Source: Capillidium heterosporum (taxonomy: Eukaryota > Entomophthoromycota > Entomophthoromycetes > Entomophthorales > Capillidiaceae). From it: a DNA stretch of 64,000 nucleotides. Under the pieces are notes generated by a model. The model had not been told where the DNA came from. It did not search any database and was given only the letters and a program-made list of their open reading frames with translations. Both the position numbers and the translations under genes were made by a program. Each line of letters opens with the position of its first letter. Position 1 is the first letter of the stretch. The stretch lies in contig WBMQ01000003.1 of the NCBI GenBank assembly GCA_016630905.1, positions 2,666,001 through 2,730,000 on the forward strand, read 5' to 3'. Positions 50,150 through 61,884 of the stretch are shown piece after piece.

Positions 50150-50790
50150 AATACAACAGTGCTCTCCAAAGGCAAAACTATTACTGGCCTCCTTGACTCA
50201 ACAGCTGGTGCTTTAGATTTGTTGGAAGATATTGACCGAGCTTGGAATTTGTCATCACCTAGGCTGTGATACCTATCAATTTAACTTGGAAAGTAGTAAA
50301 TTTTTATAAACTTTTTAAAGACTGTACTACCCTTCAATATAAATTCAATTGCTATACCTAATCCAAATCAAACGACAATACAGATTTTGAGTTTGATTTG
50401 GCTAGCTTTGATGTTGAGGAAATAGTTGTAACCAGCTACAGTGCCGATAATGCCAAATGCAGCATATCTACTTGGACTGCTCATTATATACTATAATTTA
50501 TTGGTTTTGGCAATAATTTGATTACCAGGTGAATTAATACCAGTGGTAAACTTATCAACCAAGATCGCTTTGGTGAAATCAACAACAGTCTTGATAAAAC
50601 TGGTGTCTCCACCGTTGGTGAGAGAACATTTTAGTATAATCATAGAGAAGCTAATTATATCATTATTGACAACGATGCGATTTCCAACGGAAGCATCAGT
50701 AGTAACATTACTAACACCTTGATTCTTGCTGATGGAGCTTTACCAAAACGGATACTCACTTCGATTTATGATTGTATTCGATATACAACT
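50150..50790 (+). pseudogene. Relic of an Asn/Gly-rich surface-type protein
   Basis: Frame fragments such as LSKGKTITGLLDSTAGALDLLEDI, INTSGKLINQDRFGEINNSLDKTG and IDNDAISNGSISSNITNTLIL have the N-x-G-x-I style of fungal cell-surface repeat proteins (Hyr1-like). They are separated by stops and at least one frame change. Family assignment is tentative; the coding character stands out against the AT-rich surroundings. Confidence 0.35.
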
Positions 50791-53673
50791 AGCTTTATAC
50801 TCTAAATACCACATTTTTAATCTATAATTTATGCTTTACATTCATTATCTTCAATCTTCACTGTATCGGAAAAATATTTGGTTGAATGTAGGTGCCCAGA
50901 ATCCCATATTCCTATACCAATTTATTTTATCGGATAAAGTCAAAGAAGCTTAACATACATATCATAAGAAGATGTAGCTATGTTAAAAATGCAGGTCTTA
51001 ATATGTCTTTACATCAACTTTCCAAAAAATTTACATGTAATATTACAAATTGGTTAGTAAAAACCTTTGTCCGATGAGTTATTTTCCTTCAAATTTACCC
51101 TTTCGTTATGTACAAAGTAAAGAACTCAACCCACATATGGCAAGAGGTTATCGATGTGAATATGTTACTGCCTATATTTGGCTAGTTGTATATAAGAACT
51201 TGAAATTTTACCTACATATAGCAAGTCACTACCGCTTGCTGCAATTTTCAGTTTTCGGGTAATAATTAGAAATTGAAATTGTTGTATGTGTTGAGTTGCC
51301 AAACTGATGTCAATTAAGTATGAAAAATATATATCGATATAGTAAGGGAATTAGCTCTAATTACGACTGCGTGGATTTTACATTACAAATACAACCTGCT
51401 GCTTTGATGCTGACTTGATTTTGCTTACCAATTTTGTAGAAAGCCTTGTCAATGCTCCTCAATCATCCACCTATGTCTCTGAATTACTAAGCTTTTCAGT
51501 TCATTGGGAATTTCTTTACAAGCTAGTCTATTTTCGTCGCTTCTTCAACTGCCCCATACCACCTAGTCGTCATATCACTAATACTGCTACAGTTCGATAG
51601 TGGTTTTGGCGATGTAGATCAAAAGTTAGCAAAAGCTTACCTAATAAACTCATTCTTGACCCATTTGGCAATCTTAGTCCTCCAACAATATGTGGGTAAA
51701 TTGGGAAGTTTGGATTTAGCATTAGCAAATAAAAGCCGACAATCCAATGAAGCTTAGCAACACTTATCATTTACCCCTAAGTGAATGCACACCTTGGATA
51801 GCTAAATAACTTGACGAATGGGGGGAAATAGAAAGTCTTCGATAAGATTTTCTGATCGGATTGGCTGCTCAAGTTTATCACCAAAGTGGTTCTTTGGAGT
51901 GGTTCAGCACAGACTTTAACTGAAATAATCGGTATATGGTTTAAAATTCTGCCTTGTTTAAAGCGTTGAAAGTTTAGTTGCGGCAATCTACTACCACTCC
52001 TTTTTTAGAGAACAAAGGGGATAGATTTATTTATAAATTAAAGAAATTTGATAAAGGGCAACTGTACCAACTTTTTACCATATACCGTAGCTATCAATTA
52101 AGTTTTGAAGTACATTTGATTAAATACCCTGCCTGCCGCTTACATTTTTAAAGGACTATAAATTTGTCAGCCTAGTTCTCCAAATATATTGGGAAAACTT
52201 TTAATCGGAAGCTCGTTCTCCCTTTCCTTTCCCTTGCATCTTTGAAAAAATGGTTAGCTTGGATTTCTAATACACTTTTATCCACATTTATAATATGGAC
52301 ACGTGTATGCGCTATTACTATGTAAAAGCATACTGTAGATTTGACCGTATACACTTTCCACTTTCGATTAACTTTTAGCTTTACAAGTTAATAGGAGACA
52401 AAGCAATATATGAACTAATCCTTAATACGCTACATCTATCCAAAATTCAAGTTTTCCAATAGATTATATTTCAAAGGCAAAAGTAAAAATTATATAATAG
52501 TACCTCACCATTACTCTATATGTCTAACGATTATACTCGATATAGTTAGACGAGCCATGATAATTAACTTATATTTACCTACTCCGGTATAAACTTCAAC
52601 CTCTCGGACAAACTATTAGTTAACAGGCTCTGTAATCGTCGATAATCACGTGATTTATTCTTGGACAAGTAGATAAAAATAGGCAGATAAACAAGGACTA
52701 AAATATGACTTTATGTAATTTCTAATTTATACGATATACTTACTACAAGTATGACAATTCACATATCAAAGTTTAACCTAAATTTTTGTGCTCTATTGGG
52801 GTATGTTGGGTTTGTAAGCCCTATAATTTTATCTCCAACTGCACTTTGAATCCACAGGGCTTGTATACGTCGCTTTAAGATATCTAGAATATATGTTTCA
52901 AACATATTAAACCTAGGGAACGGACATCATCCTTTTGAATTTGAAGAAGGGGGTAGTGTGCGTTACCATCTAAATACCTGAAGCTGACTAAACTATTTAT
53001 ACGGCTAGATTAATAATTGTCTCCTTACCAAATCAAATCAAAGTCTAGAAGGAAATTCCCTCAATTAGATTTGGCATAACTATGATATCGCTCCTTCTCT
53101 AAACTTAGAACTTGGAGTAGTAGCTTCGGTAAAAGTAAAGGGTAAATTCGTGTGATGGGTGTTCTAAACCATTTAGGGACTTGTTTATGGATCCAATCAC
53201 CTTTGATCTAGTATAAGATTGTCTGGATGGAGGGGTAGTAGTAAAATTAAGGTACAACTTTAAACCTTGCCTAAAAATAATGGAAAAGAATTGAACAAAC
53301 CCCTCAAATGGTTACCGATTCTTGTGGATAACTTACCATTGTCAAGTTATCCAATTCAGAAGCGTCGGCTCTAGTTTTATTATAAAGTAAGCTTAAAGAT
53401 TATATAAACAATTAATCATTTTTAACACCACTATTTAAGCCTGAATAGAACCCTTTACTTTCAAATTCAAACCTTATAAACTTTTACTTTCACCTCTCCT
53501 TTCAATCTTTAACCTCACATCAACTTGCAAACCTTGATATACAGACGACTACGACCTAATACAAGTTCATAGTAGGAGTTCCCTTACCTGTCATCCGGCA
53601 TACCCATCCTCATCAACCCATATACGACGGCCAACCAGCATAACCTAATAGCCTAACGATCCACCTTACCAAT
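50791..53673. other. Gene-poor region and promoter of the PPPY protein
   Basis: AT-rich, no supported gene. Minus-strand fragments at 51.6-52.0 kb (for example LPQLNFQRFKQGRILNHI) look like old coding sequence but match nothing I know. The last 250 bp before 53674 are C-rich and look like a promoter and 5' leader. Confidence 0.35.
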
Positions 53674-54540
53674 ATGGAGACACTACAACAACCCAACCAA
53701 CTGGTCGTTCAGCCCACTCTAAGTCAGTTGAGCGTTCCTCTACATCTCAAAAGGAGCAAAACCTTACTACGACAACTTCGCTCTTTAATAAACACTAGCA
53801 GAATAGTTTACCCCATAGCAACCTTGCACAAGCGCAGGACTCGACGGAAGAGCCAAGTCAACGTCCCAAAGCTAATCGATTTACTGATAGATCAGCTCAA
53901 CCAACAATCAATCCAAGACTCCATAAGCTCCAATCACGATTCAGCCATTAATTACCCCTACCTGTATGATGACGACGATATCATTTCGGAACCCCCACCC
54001 TATAAGTCTTCAGTATCTATGGAGGGTCTTCTCGAAGTTAAACTCGACAACAATGGTACCGATGACTTATCCAAAAAAAGTAAACGCAATACTAGAGATT
54101 TAGGTAGATGGTTCAAAATAAAGCTCACTATCAACGGTACTTTACTCACTGTCGAGCCCCAAACCCCAACCAAATTAGAACAGATCAAAAACAAGCTATA
54201 CAACTTTGAGTCACCAACCCAACTTAACTGGTCCATCAACGGTCTCAAAGTCTTGCCTTACAATAACCCTACCTTCCCTTTTCGATTCAAGCTCAAGTTT
54301 GGAAACGGCGACATCTATTCCGTACAACCGGTCATCGCTGAAGAGGATCGTAAAAGTAAAGGTGCTAAAGGTAGAGAACACGAAGGCTTGGAAGCTTATT
54401 TATATGGAGGATTAACTAAAGTGCAGCTAGCTCAACTTTGGGTCGATGCCTTTCAATCCAGTGCCAATATCGCCCCTGATCTAGAATTGAGGGAGATTCC
54501 TAGGTTTCGTACCATGCCACCAAGAAGAGCCAGAATTTAA
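53674..54540 (+). CDS. Hypothetical basic protein with a PPPY motif
   Basis: Not recognised. A single 288-codon exon with good coding character. Residues 1-90 are basic and Gln/Leu-rich (HKRRTRRKSQ about 50-60). An acidic DDDD patch and EPPPYKSS follow at about residues 100-112. PPxY is the known docking motif for WW domains of Nedd4/Rsp5 ubiquitin ligases. The C-terminal half has short strand-like blocks (WFKIKLTINGTLLTVEP, FPFRFKLKFGNGDIYSVQP), suggesting a folded beta domain, and ends in PPRRARI. No signal peptide or membrane helix, so it is probably cytosolic or nuclear. Confidence 0.65.
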   Translation: METLQQPNQLVVQPTLSQLSVPLHLKRSKTLLRQLRSLINTSRIVYPIATLHKRRTRRKSQVNVPKLIDLLIDQLNQQSIQDSISSNHDSAINYPYLYDDDDIISEPPPYKSSVSMEGLLEVKLDNNGTDDLSKKSKRNTRDLGRWFKIKLTINGTLLTVEPQTPTKLEQIKNKLYNFESPTQLNWSINGLKVLPYNNPTFPFRFKLKFGNGDIYSVQPVIAEEDRKSKGAKGREHEGLEAYLYGGLTKVQLAQLWVDAFQSSANIAPDLELREIPRFRTMPPRRARI

Positions 54541-57209
54541 ATTTAAATGGAACTTGGCGTTAGAGGGCTATATTATTATTAACCGTTTGTAGAGAAGTAT
54601 TGGGAGTTCGTTTGTTTACATATATAAAATAAAGTATTATAAGTTTTTTAATACAACGTTTTTGGTATTGAACTTTAGTTTCTTGAACTTTTACTTTTTC
54701 AAGCGACAAGGGATTCTAGCATATGATCTGGCCCTAATATAAAAGCTTTGAAACCTTCCCTTTCAACTAGTTTAATATGCAAGTAAAGGAGTTTTTCATA
54801 TAAAGGGGAATTTCAATTTATTTAAAATATGTGGAAATTAATTGTACTGGCTTGATAAGTGTATTGTATAGATGTATCTCAACTTGTAGTGTCTATACTA
54901 CTATTCAAAAGCGTAGCTCTAATAGAACTTTTTAAATTGATGAAATATTCTACTATGTCCAACTTTTTCAATACATGCCATCAAATGTGAATGTAAGTGA
55001 AATTACTATATAAATATAAATTGTACAATCTTCATTAGTAAATTTTGGTTGGGTAGTGTAAAAGCTTTTAATCTGAGGTGGGTGGTGAGGTTTACGAAGT
55101 TCACCAAATCTTAACCAAAAGAATAATCGGTGAACTCCTCACCTCATACTACCACCTCTAGAAAGGTGCAGTATATAAAAGTGGTGGGAAATGCCGTTTT
55201 GAATGAAATATTGATGCATACAAATTTATATCGATAAATTTCAAACTTTTGATTTTATACTATAATTTTCGGAAGGGACAGATACCTTTTTGTCTTTACA
55301 CCGAAAGTGAAAAGTTATGGATCTGAAGTAGACATTACCTTGTTAAAGATGGACAAATTTTAAGAAAGCTAGTCACTTGATACAAGTACAATTGTCAAAT
55401 TAGGAGTTAAGGCGTTTGCTATGGACGTACTGACTCCTATTATAGTAATAGAACTTATATACTATAGTTGCGCTTTAAAATTTTGATCCCAAATAAAGGT
55501 AGCAATATTGAACTTATCAAATGTATCAGGATTAAAAGTAACCAAGAGTTTAAATATCATCAACATTTGTGATTGTATTAGAGATTGGAGTTCAAATAAG
55601 GTATATGACTTTGTTCTCAACATGGAAGTTGATGAGGAGACTAAAATTAATAGCTTAGTAAACTTTGCAATAAAGCCTGGGATAGCTTTAACAGGCTACA
55701 GAGCTCTTGCTATAAAGCTTAGTTTATCGAAGGGCGGTCAAATTTGATATATTAAGCTTGGCGCTTAGATAGCAGGTATGGGATATAGCGGATATTAAGA
55801 ACGCTACAGATGGTATATTATGAGTATAAGAATCAATATGTTGTAAATTTATTAGCTTTTAACCATAAAAGAATTAAATGTAAGCTGACTGTTTGCAACA
55901 CATAGGTATTCGAATATATGTGTTTTAAGTATAAAGTATACAAATATTTCAACTTGATACCCATTAAGTTTAACTTTGAAATCGAGTAGTGCAGCTGACT
56001 AAAAAATATGCTTGGATTGATATGGAGTACTTTCATTGGAAAACAGTTGGATAGATAAAAGGGAGGTATGTTTGGATGAATGAATAGGCCTCCAAGCATA
56101 TGGCAATTGTTGCTTAGTAGGAATGTCTAAATAGATTCGATAAATCTTTGCACTTGGCTCTATTTTGTTTCCCTTCAGCTAGGCTCAGTGTATATAATTT
56201 GGCCAGAAAGCTAGTAATAGAAGCTTAGTAATACGATATTAATTGACTACACTTGCTAATTACCTTTATCGAACTTTTGTATCAAGCAATACCTTAGTTT
56301 ATTGTCCTTAAAGCAATTCAATAATTTGAACATTTTTGATTGCAAGTTTCCAAAAAATATACAATTTTAATGTTAATTTCGAGTGTAAAATTGAAATTTG
56401 ATGTCTATCTGTATAAAACTTTTGAAATGTGATTTGAAAAATAGCTGTATGAATATATATAAATATAGTAATTAAATTCTATAAAGTCACATAAAATCAA
56501 CAAGTATCTACCAAAGTGTAGCTTCTATATCTAGAACTGAAAATAAATATTCAAAGATTTACCACATCCGTACTTTGTACTATGGCTTTATTTAAAGCTC
56601 AAGTTAGAACAGTAAAGACATATACTTATTAAAATCGAAGGAAAAATCCTTTGACCCACCTTTTAAAGCTAGTTGAGCAATCTAGGATGTTCAAGGATAT
56701 CAAGCTAAGGAATTTTACCTTATCGGTATGCTCAGAAGGAACTCATTAATTAACTACTCTGATATTAAAATGGATGTTAAAACAATAGTATTTAATGAGA
56801 GTCAACATAAAACTGTCAAATGAACTGTCAAGGCTATCCAATATATGGACTTTGAAGGTCTGATCAGGCAAGGCATGGGAAAACTTGAAGCCTTTGGATT
56901 GAAAGTTGTTGAATAATACGGTCTATTTAAACTTACCTAAAGTTTTGAACGTAATGTTGGAGAACCTACGCTTATACTTACTAGTCATCTAGAGTGTCAA
57001 GCCTGCTATATTGAGAATTTCTGAAAACTACAATAAGCTAGAGATAAAGTTGTAGTATATGGTTATTTTTATCAATTTATCCCATATACTTTGAAAATTT
57101 TGATAGCTGAAGGTATCAGCATAGAACTGATAGCTTTTGAGACTGGGTCAGCAATAGGGATTCGTAAAAAATGACTAGTTATTGAGAACTGTTGGATTTA
57201 ATGCTAAAA
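54541..57209. other. Gene-poor region
   Basis: AT-rich. It contains the GC-rich hairpin at 55075-55158. A 79-codon frame at 55508-55747 and LRR-like fragments on the plus strand at 56.6-57.1 kb look like decayed coding sequence but I cannot assign them. Confidence 0.35.
55075..55158. repeat. GC-rich imperfect inverted repeat (hairpin)
   Basis: Left arm 55075-55105 begins GAGGTGGGTGGTGAGG and ends GTTCACC; right arm 55129-55158 is its imperfect complement, starting GGTGAACTCCTCACC and ending CCACCTC. The loop is 23 nt and AT-rich. It is far more GC-rich than its surroundings. Candidate roles are a hairpin in a non-coding transcript, a two-site protein-binding element or the remnant of a miniature element. 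Confidence 0.6.
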
Positions 57210-57897
57210 TCAACTTATAATTTTGTTGAAGGTCGAAAATACCTTTGTCGAATTCTCTATGTTAAACGTATCTAAATATATGTATCGTAAGTTGAATAAA
57301 TTGATATAAATAAAATGAAAGGTAAGTTCGTCTATTATCTGCAAGGATAAATTCAATTGCATCAATGTCTGGCTAATAAGTATACCAAATAGGAAGATCT
57401 TGTGGCTACAGTCGGCTGTCGAAAGTCTCTTCAAAATTGACAAGTTGGAAGCTAATTTATTTAAATATATACAATTGGTAGTTGGCTCTAATGAGTAAGC
57501 TTCCAACTTGTTGCGACGCTCTATTACACCTTTTAGTAAACTAAAAAGGTGGCTATGGGCCTTCATCTCGTACTTTGAGATTGACATAGGAAACAATTAA
57601 AAAGGTGGGGTGGCTCCTACAAAATGAACTACCTTAATGTATCTGTTGTATTTCTCAATATGCCCTCTAGCTTTTCAATTATTTTCGAAGAAAGTGTATT
57701 GATTAACTATAGGTGTATGTTGGAACAGATTGGTAAATATGAAGAGAATCGTAAATTGTCAAAAGCACCTGTTGGCTAAAGTTAAGTGGATCGGTATTAT
57801 ACATATTAAGTATAACAGCTTTAAGCACTTTAGGTGGGAGTTGGGATAGGTTAACTATCAAGACAGTGAATCTGAAATCTGTGTAGAATCTAAACAA
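57210..57897 (-). pseudogene. F-box/LRR protein relic
   Basis: The minus strand reads SQLPPKVLKAVILNMYNTDPLNFSQQVLL, an F-box-like start. After a break comes a 128-codon leucine-rich stretch (SLLKGVIERRNKLEAYSL, LNKLASNLSILKRLSTAD, LFNLRYIYLDTF) with LRR-like spacing. The break and loss of later repeats point to decay. Same family as the 40.2-kb gene by pattern, not by a computed alignment. Confidence 0.4.
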
Positions 57898-58289
57898 GCC
57901 AAATTAACTTTAAAAATATTTAGTATTCCATTATAAGATGGGGATGCAAGTCTATAAAATGACTATTCCTAGATAAAAACTGCATTTACTTATCGAATTG
58001 AGAACAAAAAAACTAAAACTTGACTTCTTGCCTATAAACTGTGGCATTGATAGCCAAATAGCTATAGTATACTTTTGCATCACTTCTTAATACAAAACCA
58101 AGATCTTTACGATTTGGTACTCTACTCATAAAGCAATAAACATAAAAATTGCTATATATCTCGAAAGTAGTATAATATACATTGAATACAAATATTTCTA
58201 CTTTAAAAGCTTTATATTTTTAAATAAAGGATAGCGATGCTTTTAAGCAATAGTTAATGTATCTATCTATAAATAAAATTTTGATAAAT
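57898..58289. other. Intergenic
   Basis: AT-rich. No gene seen. Confidence 0.4.
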
Positions 58290-58895
58290 TGGACAATGGC
58301 CTTAACGAAAGCTTCTTCATTGAATATCGAAGAAGACTTGAGATCAATCTTAGCGACCCAGTTGGTAACGATTTTGCGTTGGTTGAAGACATAAACGATC
58401 TCACAGTGCTTGCTATAAACTATATTTTTACTGAATATAGTGAAAATGTGGTTCTTGTTGAAACTGTCAGCAGTTTCAATAAAACAACCTTTATTGATAA
58501 ACTAGGTGGTACTACCCTCTTTGCTATTCTACTTACCAAACAAATTAGTGACAAAGTCGATGGATTTGACCTGATTGAAATGATTTATATATGAATTATT
58601 ATGCCTGACACTATCTTTACCTACAAAGTTGATGGAGATTTCTTGGACGTTGAAGTTAAGCATGATATGCTCGAGGACAATGAAGTTGCTGAATTGAAAT
58701 CAAATATTGTATCTAAGTTTGATACCATAGGTGTTGTAGTCCTTGGAGAACTTGACTAAAGTACGATCCTATTGTAAGTTCAATTTGTAGGCTTTTTAGC
58801 AAATATCGTACTTGTTGTCGCTAGCGAAGTAGTGACAATCGATGAAGTTGAAGGTGGAAATGACGATGGTGATGATGTTTCTGAATCGCATACTG
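58290..58895 (-). pseudogene. Small secreted protein family relic, third copy
   Basis: On the minus strand, from about 58892, the reading is colinear with the 48.3-kb protein for about 190 codons with almost no gaps: DNKYDIC, FNVQEISINFVGKD, NQVKSIDFVTNLFGK, TNWVAKIDLKSS. At least five codons are stops; compared with the good copy one replaces Trp (TGG to TAG) and another aligns with the Trp of GTW (TGA). Highly diverged at DNA level, so older than the converted copy. Frame is kept throughout. Confidence 0.7.
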
Positions 58896-60267
58896 TTGGT
58901 TTTAATTCTTGTTCAGTTTAATGTTTATATACTTGTATTGAATAAGTCCCTTTTATGCTATCCCATTAATAGATTTTTAATGTGGATGTTGTATCGCCTT
59001 TTAATTTGATATAAGTAACCTATATTAAAGAATGCTGTGTATATTGGCTACGCCCGGTACTATATTAAGGATCAATACACATCTACCTTTATTAAAATGG
59101 TAGGCTACAGATAAGATCCATTCATGCTGTTAAAAACTATCATCTATATCTGGAAAAAACACCTGCTATATCAATTTTTAATATATAAGGCATTCACCTA
59201 GTGAATTTGATATTATTTTAAATGTAAGATTGGATCGTTATGTTCCTTATAAACTATGTTCCGTTCATTTTAATATGTTGATCCTACATTATACTTTCCG
59301 ATACAAATAGAAGATATTTATTCCTCATAAAATTCAATTTTAAATGATAAGTTGAACTTTATTGAAGCATACTACATGTATGCCTATTTATAATAGGTTT
59401 GCTGGTAAGTTTAAACTAATATTTGTTAATTTAACAGGATGATTTATCTAATAATATGGTATTGTATATATTATTTAAGCTTTGGTTGTAAGTCTATATA
59501 AGACAGGTCAAGCTGTCCTAATATCAGTATATCTTCAAAATTATTTTATCTGAGTAATCGATGGATGAAACTGGTTTTTGGATATATATGTAGTATATAG
59601 GATTGTATATATTGATATAATATATGGTTTATCTTAAAGTAAGTGATATAGCGAAATACTATTCGCTTTTATGCTATTTTATTCCTATAAGTAAATTAGT
59701 AGGTAATTTAGATAGTTTGTATTTTTTATATAATATTAGCTATCTTTATACTAAAATACTATATATTGAGAAAATATACTTTTTTTCTTTAAAAAATATA
59801 TGTGTTTTAAGTTGGATATCTATAAAAGCTTTATCATTAAGAATAGTGTCAATAGATATATAAATTTAAAAAGCTTCTAGAAGTTAAAACATCTTTATTA
59901 TATTAATTAAGATTGCAGTATATTTGCAGTTAAAGAATATCACTTATATCTTGAAATTAGTACTGTTTCAATAGAAAGTCGTTACGTAGAGATTGAATAT
60001 ATACTATAAGACTTCGTTTAGCTTTAATTTACAATCTACTTTGAATAAAAGATATCTCAAATTGAAATGGAAACAAAACTATTAAAATATCTTTAGGCAA
60101 GATGAATATAAAGACTATAAGTTAAAAAGAGTAGCTAATTCGAGAATATAATACTTTTAGTGAAGTAGTAATATAGATACCATATGTACATTTAAAATCA
60201 AAACTAGTGAAACTATTAGAAATTTTGAAATTAAAACTATATATATATAAAATAAGAGCCAGATTAA
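58896..60267. other. Very AT-rich intergenic DNA
   Basis: Poly-AT tracts with no supported gene. The 79-codon Tyr/Ile-rich frame at 59624 is of the kind expected by chance in such DNA. Confidence 0.4.
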
Positions 60268-60339
60268 GGTTTCGTAGTGTAATGGCTATCACATCGGATT
60301 CTGATTCCGTTAATCCGAGTTCGATCCTCGGCGAGACCT
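60268..60339 (+). tRNA. tRNA-Gln(CUG)
   Basis: 72 nt that fold into a full cloverleaf: acceptor arm GGTTTCG/CGAGACC with one G-T pair, D-loop TAGTGTAATGGCTATCA, anticodon loop TTCTGAT with anticodon CTG (decodes CAG, Gln), and T-arm CCGAG-TTCGATC-CTCGG. The sequence is close to standard fungal tRNA-Gln. No intron. A Pol III terminator (TTCTTTTT) follows at once. The outermost anticodon-stem pair is T-T. Confidence 0.95.
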
Positions 60340-60346
60340 TCTTTTT
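60339..60346 (+). terminator. RNA polymerase III terminator of tRNA-Gln
   Basis: A T-rich run starts at the 3' end of the tRNA, the usual Pol III stop signal. Confidence 0.75.
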
Positions 60347-61884
60347 GCATTTTATATAACATGTTTTTTACTTTTGTATATAAATAATTGATGCTTTATA
60401 CTATCAATTTGAAGACAATGTGTATCTCATTAGACTTTATTATGTATATACTATAACTATTTTATAGAGGCTAATAGCTCTGGATCATTTTTAACTTAAA
60501 TATAGGGATTGTATAATTTCATGTTGAACCAGTCAGTTTTATCCTAAAGTAACATGAGCTAAAACTTAAGAGCTATTTCATTAGCCTTCTACAATACATA
60601 CTACCAACCTGATTCACTAACACCAATATGGACATCCTCTATATATCTAAAGGGTATTTTAACATAGCTAGTTTGAATAAATTTGAGCTTAGTCCTTCAA
60701 ATCAACTACTAACCCATTTGGCCAATATACTCAAAAGGTAATTAAAAGTTATACAATTGAGACATCGGGGCTGATTCTACGGACTGACACCATAAGACCT
60801 AGATGCTGTCTAATAGAATACATCATTTCCATCTATTTTTTATACTAAACACCTAAAGAGCAGGCAATTTACTATTTATTTATGAAGCTCACTACTTTCC
60901 TACCATATAGCAAAATCAAAACTTGTAATGTCACTAAAGCCCATAAAAAGTAGAAACTTTATTTTTAGTTACTACTAAAAATAGATATATATATAAATCT
61001 TATCCAGGTATTGATATCCGATCAAAGTTTAGCCAAGACTTAATTAGATTGAAGGGATCAAATATATTTTTTCCATTGAGCGTGAATTCTAGCTTTGAAA
61101 TCAACTTTAGCTAAATTGTATTCCTGTATACATCCAACTGTTTCAGATAGACAGTACGCTACAAGGGTAATTGATCATTCAAATAGCATTGCTGCAATTT
61201 CTTTTGTTGTGGATTCCATATATCTTTTAGCTGTACTGAAAATTTATTGGGTTCTCTTGCAGATAGTAGTTGGTAAAGGAGGTGGTTGTAGCCGTCTATG
61301 ACAATATACCTTCCCTTTCAAAGCAAACAAAACCCTTTATTCTCGATCTATCCATCTAATCTGCCGATTTCAGTTCCATGTTAATAGATAATAAGCAGTC
61401 ATATAACTTGTTCTTGAGTGATAACCTACAATTCTAGTTTTAAAATACATGAGGGTGTAAAAATAGATTCTAGAGGTTATAAAAATACTCCCTTTGAAAT
61501 TTATTCCGTAAGAAGTACCCAATGATTGGAGGCTATACAGGGAAAAGTTAGGTGGAATGGGAGCGGAAAGCAAATTCCCCGTCATTAGAAGAAAAGGCCA
61601 CTAAAAATAAAGTTTTTGAAGGTGAATTTTACCTTTGAAAAGGCAAGTAAAAACTGGAAATAAACCAAAGTAAAAGTTTGCATCCTATTAAACATACAAG
61701 GGAGGAACCTCTTGCAGCTTATTTCCACTTTATCTCATATACCCTAGCTTTTAGGACCCAAGCCTTTTGGTTATCTGTTTCCATTGTTATTAGATTGCAA
61801 CACCTTGTAAATTTATTGATTAATTGCCTTGCAACTACAACTACTAACCTGACGACCTAATAAGAGACTTAAACGAAACATAAA
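60347..61884. other. Intergenic and chitin synthase promoter
   Basis: Mostly AT-rich without a supported gene. A short plus-strand frame from ATG 60628 (about 37 codons up to a GTAATT) and a 68-codon frame at 61095 (HPTVSDRQYATRVIDHSN) may be old coding fragments; I cannot name them. The final 200 bp form the leader of the chitin synthase gene. Confidence 0.35.
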
